Shown here: piece by piece, positions 45,248-54,373 of the stretch | How positions within the stretch are numbered: the first letter of the stretch is position 1 | Layout of the letters: the number at the start of each line of letters is the position of its first letter | DNA from: Chromatiales bacterium | Lineage (GTDB): Bacteria; Pseudomonadota; Gammaproteobacteria; Chromatiales; Chromatiaceae | Reading direction: 5' to 3' | Length of the DNA stretch: 64,000 nucleotides | NCBI GenBank assembly: GCA_028280505.1 | Contig: JANQLO010000006.1 | Location: 45,332 to 109,331, forward strand | Position numbers and translations under genes: made by a program | Notes under the pieces: generated by a model | What the model was told of the DNA's origin: nothing | Database searches by the model: none | The model's input: the letters and a program-made list of their open reading frames with translations, nothing else

Positions 45248-46348
45248 ATGGGGGTGATCGACCGGCTGCTGATGCGTGAAATCCTAAAGACCCTGTCCGT
45301 GGTGTTGTTGGTGCTCGCGCTCGTTTTGCTGTCCAACACCATGGTTCGTTATCTGGCTAAGGCGGCCAGTGGCCTGTTGAGTACCGATATCCTGCTGATC
45401 GTGGTCGGATTGGAGTTGGTCAAGGCATTGGGCTTGATTATTCCGCCGGCCTTCTTTTTCTCTGTACTCTGGGTGCTCGGCCGCATGTATCGCGACAGCG
45501 AAATGGTTGCGCTGGCAGCGTCCGGTTTCGGTCATGCCCGTGTCTTTCGTTCGGTATTGTTGGTCGGCGTGCCGCTGGCCGTGTTGGTGACTTGGCTGGT
45601 GATGGCGGTGTTGCCCTGGGCCAAAGGCAATGTCGAGCAGCTCAAGGCGCAGCAGGCGAATAGCGCGGATATCGGCGGCGTGCGCGCCGGGCGTTTCAAC
45701 GAATTCAGCCGGGGCGGCTTGGTCGTCTATGCCGAGCGTCTTTCGGCGGATGGCAGCAGGCTGGAGGGTGTTTTCGTACAGGATCGCCAGCGTGGCGAAC
45801 TCGGTCTAGTCATGGCGGATAACGCTTATCAGACTACCGATGTCCAGACCGGTGAACGTTTCATCGTTTTGGGTGACGGCCGCCGCTATGTCGGCACGCC
45901 GGGTCTTTTGAACTACAGCATCGGTCGTTTCGACGAATACGCGGTTCGCTTGCCGCAAGCCGATGTATCGGGCTATGCACCGAAGCAGAGCGCGAAATCT
46001 TGGCAGACGCTGCTGGCCTCCGATCGTCTCGACGATTACGCCGAGTTTCAGTATCGCTTATCGGTGCCGCTGGCGTTGCTGGCCTTTGCGGTGCTGGCTG
46101 TCCCATTGGCGCGTTCGCCGCCGCGGGCCGGAGTCTACGGTCGTATGACCTTCGCCGTTTTGTTGTACTTCACCTTCATGAATCTGCAGCGGGTCGCGGA
46201 ACGTTGGTTGGAAGACGGCGTTACCCCCGTATGGCTGGGCATGTGGTGGCTGCCATTGCTGATGCTGGCCGTGGCCGGTGCCATCATGCTGGTCGATTCG
46301 CTCTGGTTTTGGCGTCGTGCGCGGCGCTGGAGGTTGGTGCGCGCATGA
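45248..46348 (+). CDS. lptF: Lipopolysaccharide export permease LptF
   Basis: LptF and LptG are the inner-membrane half of the Lpt machine that moves LPS to the outer membrane. The 366-residue protein has the YjgP/YjgQ pattern: N-terminal RLLMREILKTLSVVLLVLALVLLSNTMVRYL, PPAFFFSVLWVLGRMYRDSEMVALAASG, a periplasmic jelly-roll region (about 150-250) and C-terminal helices with ARSPPRAGVYGRM. The ATG at 45248 is used; the open frame starts at 45182. It overlaps lptG by ATGA and is divergent from pepA. Confidence 0.95.
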   Translation: MGVIDRLLMREILKTLSVVLLVLALVLLSNTMVRYLAKAASGLLSTDILLIVVGLELVKALGLIIPPAFFFSVLWVLGRMYRDSEMVALAASGFGHARVFRSVLLVGVPLAVLVTWLVMAVLPWAKGNVEQLKAQQANSADIGGVRAGRFNEFSRGGLVVYAERLSADGSRLEGVFVQDRQRGELGLVMADNAYQTTDVQTGERFIVLGDGRRYVGTPGLLNYSIGRFDEYAVRLPQADVSGYAPKQSAKSWQTLLASDRLDDYAEFQYRLSVPLALLAFAVLAVPLARSPPRAGVYGRMTFAVLLYFTFMNLQRVAERWLEDGVTPVWLGMWWLPLLMLAVAGAIMLVDSLWFWRRARRWRLVRA

Positions 46349-47415
46349 GGTGGACCCTGTTCGAGCGCTATATCGCCGCGGCGATGCTCAAGGCGACCGT
46401 GATGACCTTGGTCGTGTTGGTCATCTTGCTGGTCTTTTTCGGCTTGATCGATGAAATGGACGATGTCGGCCGCGGTGCCTATCAAACGATAGATGCCTTT
46501 CTGGTCGCCGTGTTGTCGGCGCCACGCTATATGTTCGAGGTGTTTCCGGTCGCCGCCCTGGTCGGCAGCTTGATCGGTTTGGGTGCGATGGCCTCGCATG
46601 GCGAACTGATCGCGATGCGTGGTGCCGGCTTCTCCTTGCGCCAGATTGTCATGGCGGTCATGAAGGCCGGCGTGCTGATGATGCTGGCGGTGTTTCTCTT
46701 TGGCGAACTGGTGGCGCCCGCTAGTGAGCAATGGGGTGAGCAGCATCGCAGCGAAAAGATGCAAGAGAATGTCACGCTGAAATCACGTTACGGATTTTGG
46801 GCCCGCGACGGCCGCGCCTTCGTCAACATCCGGAACATCTTGCCGGGTGCGCGTCTCGAAGATATCTACATCTATGAATTCGATGACCAGGATCGCTTGG
46901 CGCTGGCCAGCTATGCCGAGCGCGCGGAACATCGCGGCAATCACTGGTTGATGTTCGGTATCCAGCAGAGTCGGATTTCCGAACAGGGTGTCACTTCCCG
47001 TCGTCTGGATCAGGCACGTTGGGATTCGCTGCTCGATCCGGGCCTGCTCAGCGCGGTCGTGATTCAGCCGACGATGCTACCGATCACCGAACTGCATCGT
47101 TACATTCAGGTGATGCGCGATAACGGCCAGTCGGCGACCGATTACGAGGTGGCGTTTTGGATCAAACTGGCGACGCCTCTCGCGACCCTGGTGATGTTGT
47201 TCATCGCGATTCCGTTCGTATTGGCTCATCAGCGTTTCGTCAGCATGGGGCAGCGGATTTTTCTCGGCGTCATGCTCGGTATGGCCTTTTATATGTTCAG
47301 CCGTGCAATGTCTTATGTCGCCGTGGTGTACGAGGTCAATCCCGTGGTCAGTGCGTTGATCCCGGCGGTTGCGTTCCTGGCGATCGGGCTGTACTTCTTT
47401 CGTCGTGTGCATTGA
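46345..47415 (+). CDS. lptG: Lipopolysaccharide export permease LptG
   Basis: The 356-residue partner of LptF has TM1 (AAAMLKATVMTLVVLVILLVFFGLID), VFPVAALVGSLIGLGAMASHGELIAMRGAGFSLRQIVMAV, a periplasmic beta domain (about residues 130-260) and three C-terminal helices beginning FWIKLATPLATLVMLFIAIPFVLA. ATG 46345 overlaps the lptF stop. The genes for lptABC are not in this window. LPS export links functionally, but not physically, to the glycan island at 16-23 kb. Confidence 0.95.
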   Translation: MRWTLFERYIAAAMLKATVMTLVVLVILLVFFGLIDEMDDVGRGAYQTIDAFLVAVLSAPRYMFEVFPVAALVGSLIGLGAMASHGELIAMRGAGFSLRQIVMAVMKAGVLMMLAVFLFGELVAPASEQWGEQHRSEKMQENVTLKSRYGFWARDGRAFVNIRNILPGARLEDIYIYEFDDQDRLALASYAERAEHRGNHWLMFGIQQSRISEQGVTSRRLDQARWDSLLDPGLLSAVVIQPTMLPITELHRYIQVMRDNGQSATDYEVAFWIKLATPLATLVMLFIAIPFVLAHQRFVSMGQRIFLGVMLGMAFYMFSRAMSYVAVVYEVNPVVSALIPAVAFLAIGLYFFRRVH

Positions 47416-47434
47416 GCACAGGGCCCAGTCGTCC

Positions 47435-47878
47435 TCAATTCCGACTGAGTAAGACCAATCGGGTTTTACTCAGGCTGTCGTGCCAGGTCCGGCCATCACG
47501 GTCGAACAGCATCCACAGATAACCCAGGCCCAATGCGAACGTCGAAAGGTAGGCGCCGGCCACACGTATCGTCGATTGTTTCCAGGTCACGGGGTTGCCG
47601 TGTTCATCGAGCAACTTGAGGCGCCAGGCCCGCATACCCAGGGTTTGCCCGCCGTGGGTCCAGAACCAGCCGAAGAATACGAATGGGCAGGCGGTGAGAT
47701 AGATTTGCAGGGGCAGGCGCGAGGATTCTTCGGTCATGCCGGCCGCCGCATGGAGCGCGACGTCGACCGCGGCGCCCAATACCCACAGGGCAACAATGAG
47801 CCAACTGTCGTAGAAAATGGCGGCCAGGCGTCTAGGCAGGCCGGGGATGGCGGCATCTGAGATATCGTTTGTGGACAT
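47435..47878 (-). CDS. RDD family membrane protein
   Basis: The 147-residue protein has an RDD-type domain: an N-terminal PGLPRRLAAIFYDSWLIVALWVLGAAV helix, a central FVFFGWFWTHGGQTLGMRAWRLKLLD segment (the RDD signature region with the GQT-x-G-x-R pattern) and a third helix. Three TM segments are predicted. RDD proteins have been linked to ion or solute exchange, but the role is unknown. It converges on lptG with 19 bases between stops. Confidence 0.85.
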   Translation of the reverse strand: MSTNDISDAAIPGLPRRLAAIFYDSWLIVALWVLGAAVDVALHAAAGMTEESSRLPLQIYLTACPFVFFGWFWTHGGQTLGMRAWRLKLLDEHGNPVTWKQSTIRVAGAYLSTFALGLGYLWMLFDRDGRTWHDSLSKTRLVLLSRN

Positions 47879-48012
47879 TCGGTTGTTCGATAATGCGAAT
47901 GGGGTTCAGGAATCGACAAAAAGTACTGCTAACTATGGTAAGGATATAGTGTCAAAAAAGTTTAATAAAAAACTGTAAAATATTGTTTTAAAAGATCAGT
48001 CAATGATGATTG

Positions 48013-48028
48013 CTAGGGATAATCCTAG
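48013..48028. promoter_or_regulatory. Palindrome upstream of the PilZ gene
   Basis: CTAGG (48013-48017), six bases GATAAT, CCTAG (48024-48028) is a perfect 5+5 palindrome in an AT-rich region between the RDD and PilZ genes. It looks like a dimeric regulator site. A FixJ-type regulator is encoded nearby at 51162, but binding is only a guess. Confidence 0.4.
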
Positions 48029-48151
48029 TGAAACGGAGGATTGCCCCTAATGGCCCTAGCGTCGTTGACTGCATAATCTTGACCCGATCACTCGGGTTCT
48101 CAGGCGACGGAGATCGCTGGAACGCGGATGACTAAATTAAAGGAGGGAAGA

Positions 48152-48505
48152 ATGGAGCAGCGACAACATGAGCGCAAGGCGGTCGCAATGGATGCGGTTA
48201 TCGCCTGCACGCGATTCGGCTTGATTCGAGGCGAGATCGTCGATCTATGCCACGGTGGGCTGTACATCAGGGCGGAGACCAGCATCGTACCGCTCGGTTC
48301 CGAGGTCTCGGTAACCTTCCAGCCGGGTACCGATATCTGCCGCAGTTGTCTGACACTAAAGGGGCGGGTGACGCATCAAAGCCTGCAGGGCTTTGGCGTG
48401 GCGTTTGGAGAAATGGATTCGCCATGTCGACAGGCACTTGACGACTTCTTACCCGGTATGCCGGCGGTGCCCCCGAGGGCCATGCCGGCCCTACGCGCAC
48501 TCTGA
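48152..48505 (+). CDS. PilZ-domain c-di-GMP-responsive protein
   Basis: The 117-residue single-domain protein has the PilZ elements: an N-terminal RQHERKAVAMDAVI (the R-x3-R-like arm), RGEIVDLCHGGLYIRAE corresponding to the D-x-S-x-x-G loop with Cys-His-Gly-Gly in place of the canonical Ser, and a beta-barrel ending in VTFQPG. The substituted loop could weaken c-di-GMP binding. AAGGAGGGAAG precedes ATG 48152. A strong hairpin follows the stop. Confidence 0.82.
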   Translation: MEQRQHERKAVAMDAVIACTRFGLIRGEIVDLCHGGLYIRAETSIVPLGSEVSVTFQPGTDICRSCLTLKGRVTHQSLQGFGVAFGEMDSPCRQALDDFLPGMPAVPPRAMPALRAL

Positions 48506-48523
48506 CCGATAACTTCTGAATTC

Positions 48524-48555
48524 CGCCCCGTTTGGCCAATCGGCCAAGCGGGGCG
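48524..48555 (+). terminator. Strong hairpin after the PilZ gene
   Basis: A 14-base stem (48524-48537 with 48542-48555, one G-T pair) closes an AATC loop, 19 bases after the PilZ stop. No T-run follows. Its right arm runs into a GATAAT -10-like element of the following kinase gene, so terminator and promoter appear nested. Confidence 0.65.
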
Positions 48556-48590
48556 ATAATCTGTCCAGGTGATCCACCGGGACTACCCCT

Positions 48591-51158
48591 ATCAGCAAGC
48601 GTTCGCTTTATCGCCGGCTCCTCAAGGGCATACCCATCCCCGCGCTTGCGCTCGCCTTCGGTCTGGTGACCGGTTTGATTCTGTGGATGATCGTCGACCG
48701 GGTGCAAACCCGCGCGCTCAGCGATATTTTCGATCAGGCTCTGGAGAGCCAGCTCGATCAACAGGCACGGGAATCGCTCATACGATTCGACGAATATCGC
48801 CGCTCCTTCGCCTATTTCGCACAGTTGATCGCAACCCACGGACGTATGGCCGATTACCTGGATCCCGTGATCTGGGGTCGACGCCCGCTGGGCGTGGTAC
48901 ATCACGATGCCAAGAATCCGCCGAGTTGGCTGCCGGGCGAGACGAATTGGCAAGGCGGTATCACACCCCGACATTTTCTGTTGACCGATCCGGATGGCAA
49001 TATTCGTGAACTCTATAGCCCGGGCGGCGAGGCATTGCCGCAGGCACTCCAGAGCGAACCGCAGGCATACCTCACGGCGAGCGCCAGGCGTGCGTTCGTT
49101 ACCGTGTTCGACGGCGAGCCCTGGTTGATCGTGTCGGAAACGACCGAAGACAATGCGCGTACCCCGATGGGCAGTGTGTCGGTCTTGGTCTCGCTCAACA
49201 GCAGCTTTTTGCTTGCGTCACAGCAATTCGTGAAGTCGAGCAACAATGTGGTTGCGATTCTCGATTCGGAGGCGCAGACGATATTGTCGAGCAGCAACCC
49301 CGAATCTGTCGGGGCCGGAAAACCGCTTTCGGCACTGGAGCGCGGTTATCTGGTCACTGCCCAGTCCTTCTATGACTATGGTGATTCCGATCTGAATCTC
49401 TTGTTTGCGACCTTGCTGCCCCGGGGCTCTTTCGAACGTACCGGGCAACAGGTACTCGATCTGGAGCGTCGTCAGCGCTTGATCGGTGCCGGGGTGATCA
49501 TTTCCGCTTTTGTGTTTCTGTTCTTGTTGTTGTCGAGCCGCATAAGCCGCCTGCTGACCAGAATATCCAGTCTGTCGCGACGCGCACTGGACATTCCGGA
49601 CGAGAAGGTCGATCGCCACGGCAACCAGTTGTTGATTCTCGAAGACTGGATCCGCGATTTCGTGCAGTTGGTCATGCGGGCGCGTGACGAAATGCGCCGT
49701 CAGCATGAGACCGAATTGCTCGAGACCGAGAAGCTTCGGGTCGCGGTCATGGATGCCTCGCTCGATGCCGTGGTCACGGTCAACGGCCGCGGTGAGATTA
49801 TCGATTTCAATCCAACCGCCCAGGATACGTTCGATTACCGGCACGACGAAGCGGTGGGCCGTTCGTTCAATGATTTGGTCATGGCGCCCAAGTGGCGCGA
49901 GACCTTCGAACGTCTGCTCTATTTATCGCTCGCCGGTGCCGAGCGGGGCGCGCCGCTACAGCGCGCCGAGATGCAGGCCGTGGCGCGCGATGGTCGGATG
50001 TTTCCGGTCGAGCTGTCGATCAAACCCGTGTTTCTCGAAGAGCAGCTGGTGTTCACCATTTATCTGCGAGACATCGCTGAGCGTAAAGTGCGTGAAGCCG
50101 AGATTCGCAGTCTCGCGGCTTTTCCAAGCGAAAGCCCGATACCCGTGTTGAGGATCAATCGACGCGGCGTCATTACCTATGCCAATCAGCCGAGTCTGCC
50201 GTTGCTCAATCATTGGGGTTGCCGTCCATTGCAAACCCTGCCGGTGTACTGGCGCGATCGAGTCGAAGAGGTGCTGGACGACGGTTCCACGCACGAACTC
50301 GAGGTAACGACCGACGAGGGTGTTTTCTCGCTGTTGCTCGCACCGGTCGCGGAACTCGATTATGTCAACGTCTATGCACGCGATATCACCGGCGAGCGCG
50401 AAGCCGAAGAAGAACTCAAGCTACGTCAAAACGAACTGGTACATGTGACGCGCTTGAGCAATATGGGCGAGATGGCAACCGGGATCGCACATGAACTCAA
50501 TCAGCCGTTGTCGGCAATCGTGAACTTCGCCAACGGTTGTGCGCGGCGTCTGCGTTTGGATATCGGCGGTAAAGAGGAGCTGTTGCACGCGCTGAGCCAG
50601 ATTTCCGCGCAAGCCGAGCGTGCCGGCGAGATCATCAAGCGTCTGCGCGGTATGGTCAGCCGGCGTCAGCCGGTGCGAGAGGTGGTCGATCTCAATGTGC
50701 TCGCCCGTGAGGTCTGCGCCATGATCAGTCATGAGCTCAAACGGCTGGAGTTGAGTGTCGATCAACATCTGGCGAAACGCGAACTCTGGGTGCGGGTCGA
50801 CTCGGTACAGATAGAACAAGTATTGCTGAATCTGTTGCGCAACGCGTTGGATGCTTTGGTGGATCTACCCGCGGAGGACCGCAGTTTGCGCATGACTTCG
50901 GGTATGCAACCCGATGGTATGGTGTTCGTCAGCGTCGAGGACAATGGCGCCGGAATCAACAAGAAGGCGATGGAGCATCTGTTCGACCCCTTCTTCAGTA
51001 CCAAGGAGAGCGGCATGGGCATGGGTCTGGCGATCAGTCAAACCATCATGACGAATCACCATGGTAAGATCAGGGCCGACTCCTGGCCGGGTAGGGGGAG
51101 CACCTTTATCATCGAGCTTCCGCCGAGTGTGGAAGCGGTTGTTAGCGCTGCATCTTGA
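48591..51158 (+). CDS. PAS-domain sensor histidine kinase (DctB/FixL-like)
   Basis: The membrane kinase partners with the response regulator encoded just downstream. A first TM segment (IPIPALALAFGLVTGLILWM) precedes a periplasmic sensor region (about 60-300), then TM2 (LIGAGVIISAFVFLFLLL), a PAS domain (about residues 385-500), a second PAS-like region and the kinase core: H-box GIAHELNQPLSAIVNF, N-box NLLRNALDAL, VEDNGAGI and GMGMGLAIS. The first canonical start is GTG 48666, but it would delete half of TM1. In-frame ATC at 48591, followed by SKRSLYRRLLKG, marks the natural start, so this gene may use a rare start codon. Confidence 0.88.
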   Translation: MSKRSLYRRLLKGIPIPALALAFGLVTGLILWMIVDRVQTRALSDIFDQALESQLDQQARESLIRFDEYRRSFAYFAQLIATHGRMADYLDPVIWGRRPLGVVHHDAKNPPSWLPGETNWQGGITPRHFLLTDPDGNIRELYSPGGEALPQALQSEPQAYLTASARRAFVTVFDGEPWLIVSETTEDNARTPMGSVSVLVSLNSSFLLASQQFVKSSNNVVAILDSEAQTILSSSNPESVGAGKPLSALERGYLVTAQSFYDYGDSDLNLLFATLLPRGSFERTGQQVLDLERRQRLIGAGVIISAFVFLFLLLSSRISRLLTRISSLSRRALDIPDEKVDRHGNQLLILEDWIRDFVQLVMRARDEMRRQHETELLETEKLRVAVMDASLDAVVTVNGRGEIIDFNPTAQDTFDYRHDEAVGRSFNDLVMAPKWRETFERLLYLSLAGAERGAPLQRAEMQAVARDGRMFPVELSIKPVFLEEQLVFTIYLRDIAERKVREAEIRSLAAFPSESPIPVLRINRRGVITYANQPSLPLLNHWGCRPLQTLPVYWRDRVEEVLDDGSTHELEVTTDEGVFSLLLAPVAELDYVNVYARDITGEREAEEELKLRQNELVHVTRLSNMGEMATGIAHELNQPLSAIVNFANGCARRLRLDIGGKEELLHALSQISAQAERAGEIIKRLRGMVSRRQPVREVVDLNVLAREVCAMISHELKRLELSVDQHLAKRELWVRVDSVQIEQVLLNLLRNALDALVDLPAEDRSLRMTSGMQPDGMVFVSVEDNGAGINKKAMEHLFDPFFSTKESGMGMGLAISQTIMTNHHGKIRADSWPGRGSTFIIELPPSVEAVVSAAS

Positions 51159-51161
51159 ATC

Positions 51162-51785
51162 ATGTCTGATCCCGCACTTTCCAAAGCCGCCGTGTTCGTC
51201 GTCGACGACGATCAGGCGATGCGCAATTCGCTCAAATGGCTTATCGAATCGGTTGGGGTTGCTGTCGAGAGTTTTGCTTCGGCGGACGAGTTTCTGGCCC
51301 ATTACCAGACGGGGAGATCCGGTTGTCTGGTGCTCGATGTACGTATGCCGGGCATGAGCGGCCTGGAACTGCAGGAGCATTTGATCAAGCAGAATATTCG
51401 TATCCCCGTGGTCATTATCACAGGGCATGGCGATGTCCCGATGGCCGTGCGCGCAATGAAGGCCGGTGCAGTGGATTTCATCGAGAAGCCTTTCAACGAT
51501 GAGGTGCTGCTGGACGCGATCCGGCGCGCATTGGCGTACGAGGAGCAGCAGCGATCGCACTATTCCGAGCATTCGCAGATCAAGGAACGCCTCGGTCATT
51601 TGACGCCGCGAGAGCGCGAAGTCATGCAGATGGTCACCGACGGTAAATCGAACAAGGAAATCGCGAACGCGCTCGGTGTCTCAGCCAAAACCATCGAGGC
51701 CCACAGGGCCAGGGTGATGGAGAAAATGCAGGCCGGTTCGCTGGCTGAACTGGTGCGTATGGCGCTTGCCGTCGGTGAAGGCTGA
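51162..51785 (+). CDS. FixJ/LuxR-type response regulator
   Basis: The 207-residue regulator has an N-terminal receiver (VFVVDDDQAMRNSL, phospho-Asp in VLDVRMPGMSG, Lys in IEKPFND) and a C-terminal LuxR-type helix-turn-helix (LTPREREVMQMVTDGKSNKEIANALGVSAKTIEAHRARVMEKM). It lies 4 bases after the histidine kinase, with which it should form a phosphorelay. The class is like FixJ/TtrR/StyR; targets are unknown. Confidence 0.94.
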   Translation: MSDPALSKAAVFVVDDDQAMRNSLKWLIESVGVAVESFASADEFLAHYQTGRSGCLVLDVRMPGMSGLELQEHLIKQNIRIPVVIITGHGDVPMAVRAMKAGAVDFIEKPFNDEVLLDAIRRALAYEEQQRSHYSEHSQIKERLGHLTPREREVMQMVTDGKSNKEIANALGVSAKTIEAHRARVMEKMQAGSLAELVRMALAVGEG

Positions 51786-51800
51786 GTAGGCCGGGGCCGG

Positions 51801-52367
51801 GTGGGTCAAGACTCAGTGGGCCGAAATGCAGTGGATAGGGTCAGCAGTTTTCCTCCGCTTTGCGGTGATTCGCCACGGGTCCTGATTCTGGGTTCCATGC
51901 CGGGTGAGGCGTCGTTGCGTGCCGGTCAGTATTACGCTTATCCCCGTAATGCGTTTTGGCCCATCGTCGAGGCCTTGTTCGCGGTTGCGGCCGATGCCGA
52001 GTATGTGCAACGCTGTCAGGCACTGGTCTCGCACGGTATTGCCGTGTGGGATGTGCTCGAAAGCTGTATTCGCAGCGGCAGTCTGGATGCCGCGATCGAG
52101 AGTTCGTCCATCGTGCCGAACGACTTTCTTGGTTTCTTTAAACGAAATCCGTCGATCAAGGCGATCTATTTCAATGGGTCCATGGCGGAGCAGAGTTATC
52201 GACGACATGTATTGCCCGAACTGCCGGAACCCTTCAATGGCATCGAATGCACACGGTTGCCGTCGACAAGTCCGGCAAATGCGTCTTACTCCTTCGACCG
52301 TAAGCTGACCCATTGGCGGAGAATAGCGGATGAAATCAAGGCCGACGGATCACGGGAGGTGAGATAA
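51801..52367 (+). CDS. DNA-deoxyinosine glycosylase (uracil-DNA glycosylase superfamily)
   Basis: The 188-residue protein has the superfamily fold: VLILGSMPGEASLRAGQYYAYPRNAFWPIVEALF (active-site motif 1 with Gly-Ser-Met-Pro-Gly), IAVWDVLESCIRSGSLDAAI, IKAIYFNGSMAEQSYRRHV and the C-terminal motif RLPSTSPANASYSFDRKLTHW. It matches family 6 (HDG) enzymes that excise hypoxanthine from deaminated DNA. The gene follows the response regulator on the same strand but is probably a separate function. Confidence 0.88.
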   Translation: MGQDSVGRNAVDRVSSFPPLCGDSPRVLILGSMPGEASLRAGQYYAYPRNAFWPIVEALFAVAADAEYVQRCQALVSHGIAVWDVLESCIRSGSLDAAIESSSIVPNDFLGFFKRNPSIKAIYFNGSMAEQSYRRHVLPELPEPFNGIECTRLPSTSPANASYSFDRKLTHWRRIADEIKADGSREVR

Positions 52368-52369
52368 CC

Positions 52370-52792
52370 ATGTCCCAGCATGAGGTGACCGGGAGCTGCT
52401 TGTGTGGCAGCGTGCGTTATGTACTGACGGGCAATCTCGGGATCTTTCAGTACTGCCATTGTTCGCGTTGTCGCAAGTTCACCGGTGGTGCTTTTGCCGC
52501 GAACCTATTGGTTGCACCGGAGGATTTTCGTTGGCTCGAAGGCGAGCATCTGGTCGGACGTTACGCCTTGCCCGAGGCGAAGCATTTCGGAACGGCGTTT
52601 TGCCGTTCGTGTGGCTCGTCCATGCCCTGGTTGGCGCAGACCGGCAAGGCCATGGTGGTGCCGGCCGGCTCCTTGGACGAGGATCCCGGTATCAGGCCGA
52701 TACAAAACATCTATTGCGGCTCGCGTGCGCTTTGGTATGTCGAGCCGTCCGAATTACCTCGGTACGATGCATTGCCGCCGAGGCGAAGATGA
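52370..52792 (+). CDS. GFA-family (glutathione-dependent formaldehyde-activating-like) protein
   Basis: The 140-residue zinc protein has the GFA cysteine pattern: GSCLCGSVRYVLTG, then FQYCHCSRCRKFTGGAFAANL, and AFCRSCGSSMPWL. Despite the family name, most members are not shown to act on formaldehyde; the likely role is an unassigned thiol-linked lyase or carrier. It starts 2 bases after the glycosylase stop, implying a two-gene unit. Confidence 0.88.
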   Translation: MSQHEVTGSCLCGSVRYVLTGNLGIFQYCHCSRCRKFTGGAFAANLLVAPEDFRWLEGEHLVGRYALPEAKHFGTAFCRSCGSSMPWLAQTGKAMVVPAGSLDEDPGIRPIQNIYCGSRALWYVEPSELPRYDALPPRRR

Positions 52793-52841
52793 CGGCATCG
52801 CCCGCCCGTGATGGCGGGCAATGCGAATGTGATGGTGGTCA

Positions 52842-54254
52842 TCAGAGTGTCGGCAATTCGACGATAGGCCCGGGATTCTTGGCGTCGACTTTGGCATACA
52901 GATCGTACAGCGCGGCCTGTAAGGCCTCTTCGATCACCGGGTGATAGAACGGCATCTGCAGCAGTTGTCCGACCGTTAATTCTTGTTGAATACTCCACGC
53001 CAACAGATGGCCGAGGTTCTCGGCCTTCACGCAAACCATCTCCGCCCCCAGCATCTTGCCGGTCGCCTTGTCGGCATAGACGCGGATGACGCCTTTGTTC
53101 TTCGACATGATCAGTGCCCGGCCGACCGGCGCCATCTGTATTTCGCCGATCGCGGTTTTATCGGGGTCCAACGACGAATAGGGCTGGCCGACCTGCACGA
53201 TGTTGGGGTCGCAGAACACGATGCCCAGCGGCGTCTTGCGTTTGTAAGCGCTGATCGAATCGCTGACCGCATTTTGGCCGGCAATACGACCTTCGTCACC
53301 GGCCTCGTGTAACAGCGGTCGTTCACCGGTGACGTCGCCGGCGACGAATATCGGCAGGTCGCCGACCTGCATGGTATTGGGGTCGTGTTGGATGAAGCCG
53401 CGCTCGTCAAGCGGTGCATTGATCGCATCCAGGCCGAGCCGTGCGGTATTCGGTCGGCGCCCGATGCTTGCAAACACCCGTTCGACTTCGATGCTGTTTT
53501 CGCCGGCCGTTACCTTGAGTCTCCCGTCGCTGCCCTCGCCGATTTCGGCCCCATCACCGAGCCAGAGTGGGAATTCCTTACCGATGACCTCAATCGCGGA
53601 TTCGATGACGGACGGATCGCTCAGGCCACCGATTTCACGTTGCATATCGATGCCGACCACCTCGCAGCCCAGCCGGTGCAGCGACTGGCCCAGCTCCAAG
53701 CCGATCACGCCCATGCCGAGTACGGCAATGGATTTGGGCAGGTCTTCGAGTTCGAAGAACTCGTCGGTGGTGATGATGCGATCGCGGAAGGGCTCCCAGG
53801 CTTTTGGGATAATCGGTTGCGAACCGCTGGCGATGATGACACGGCCGGCACGTATGCGCTGACCGCCTTCCATCTCCAACAGATTCGGCTCGATGAAGCG
53901 GGTGTAACCGGGAATGAACATACCTTCGGGCATTTTGTCGGTGCTGTTCGAGATCACGCGTTCGACGAACATGTCGCGCAGATCCTGAACATGGCCGAGG
54001 GCCTCTTCCATATCGAGCGTCAGGCCTTCTCCGCCTTCCAGGCCAAAACGTTTGAACACGCCACGTCGATGGAAATCCTCGGCGACCTGGATGATGGCCT
54101 TGGAGGGCATGCAACCCACGCGTGCGCAGGTTGTGCCCAGCGGGCCGCCGTTGATCAAGACCACCGATTTGCCGGACGGTCTGACCCGGCTCATGGCATA
54201 CAGGCCGGCGCTGCCCGAACCGATGATTGCTACGTCTACCTGGCGTTCTTCCAC
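52842..54254 (-). CDS. Dihydrolipoyl dehydrogenase-like flavoprotein
   Basis: The 470-residue pyridine nucleotide-disulfide oxidoreductase has the FAD Rossmann start VAIIGSGSAGLYAM, the redox-active pair in TTCARVGCMPSKAI, the NAD-binding AVLGMGVIGLELGQSLHRLG, GDVTGERPLLHEAGDEG, and the catalytic His-Glu dyad in FYHPVIEEALQ. This is the layout of dihydrolipoyl dehydrogenase. No pyruvate or oxoglutarate dehydrogenase gene is adjacent, so it may be a stand-alone lipoamide or related disulfide reductase. Confidence 0.9.
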   Translation of the reverse strand: MEERQVDVAIIGSGSAGLYAMSRVRPSGKSVVLINGGPLGTTCARVGCMPSKAIIQVAEDFHRRGVFKRFGLEGGEGLTLDMEEALGHVQDLRDMFVERVISNSTDKMPEGMFIPGYTRFIEPNLLEMEGGQRIRAGRVIIASGSQPIIPKAWEPFRDRIITTDEFFELEDLPKSIAVLGMGVIGLELGQSLHRLGCEVVGIDMQREIGGLSDPSVIESAIEVIGKEFPLWLGDGAEIGEGSDGRLKVTAGENSIEVERVFASIGRRPNTARLGLDAINAPLDERGFIQHDPNTMQVGDLPIFVAGDVTGERPLLHEAGDEGRIAGQNAVSDSISAYKRKTPLGIVFCDPNIVQVGQPYSSLDPDKTAIGEIQMAPVGRALIMSKNKGVIRVYADKATGKMLGAEMVCVKAENLGHLLAWSIQQELTVGQLLQMPFYHPVIEEALQAALYDLYAKVDAKNPGPIVELPTL

Positions 54255-54373
54255 GTTACTAAACCTCGAATCCGCGATGAATCAGAGCGCTATTCTAACC
54301 GTTGCGACTCGCTCGTTCAGATCGGATAACCGCGTACATTGCATGCCGCGGTTTGGGCTGTCGATGCAGGGTC

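Noticed and set aside
53385..54329. 314-codon plus-strand frame opposite the dihydrolipoyl dehydrogenase-like gene
   Set aside because: The minus-strand frame has full family motifs; the plus frame has none.
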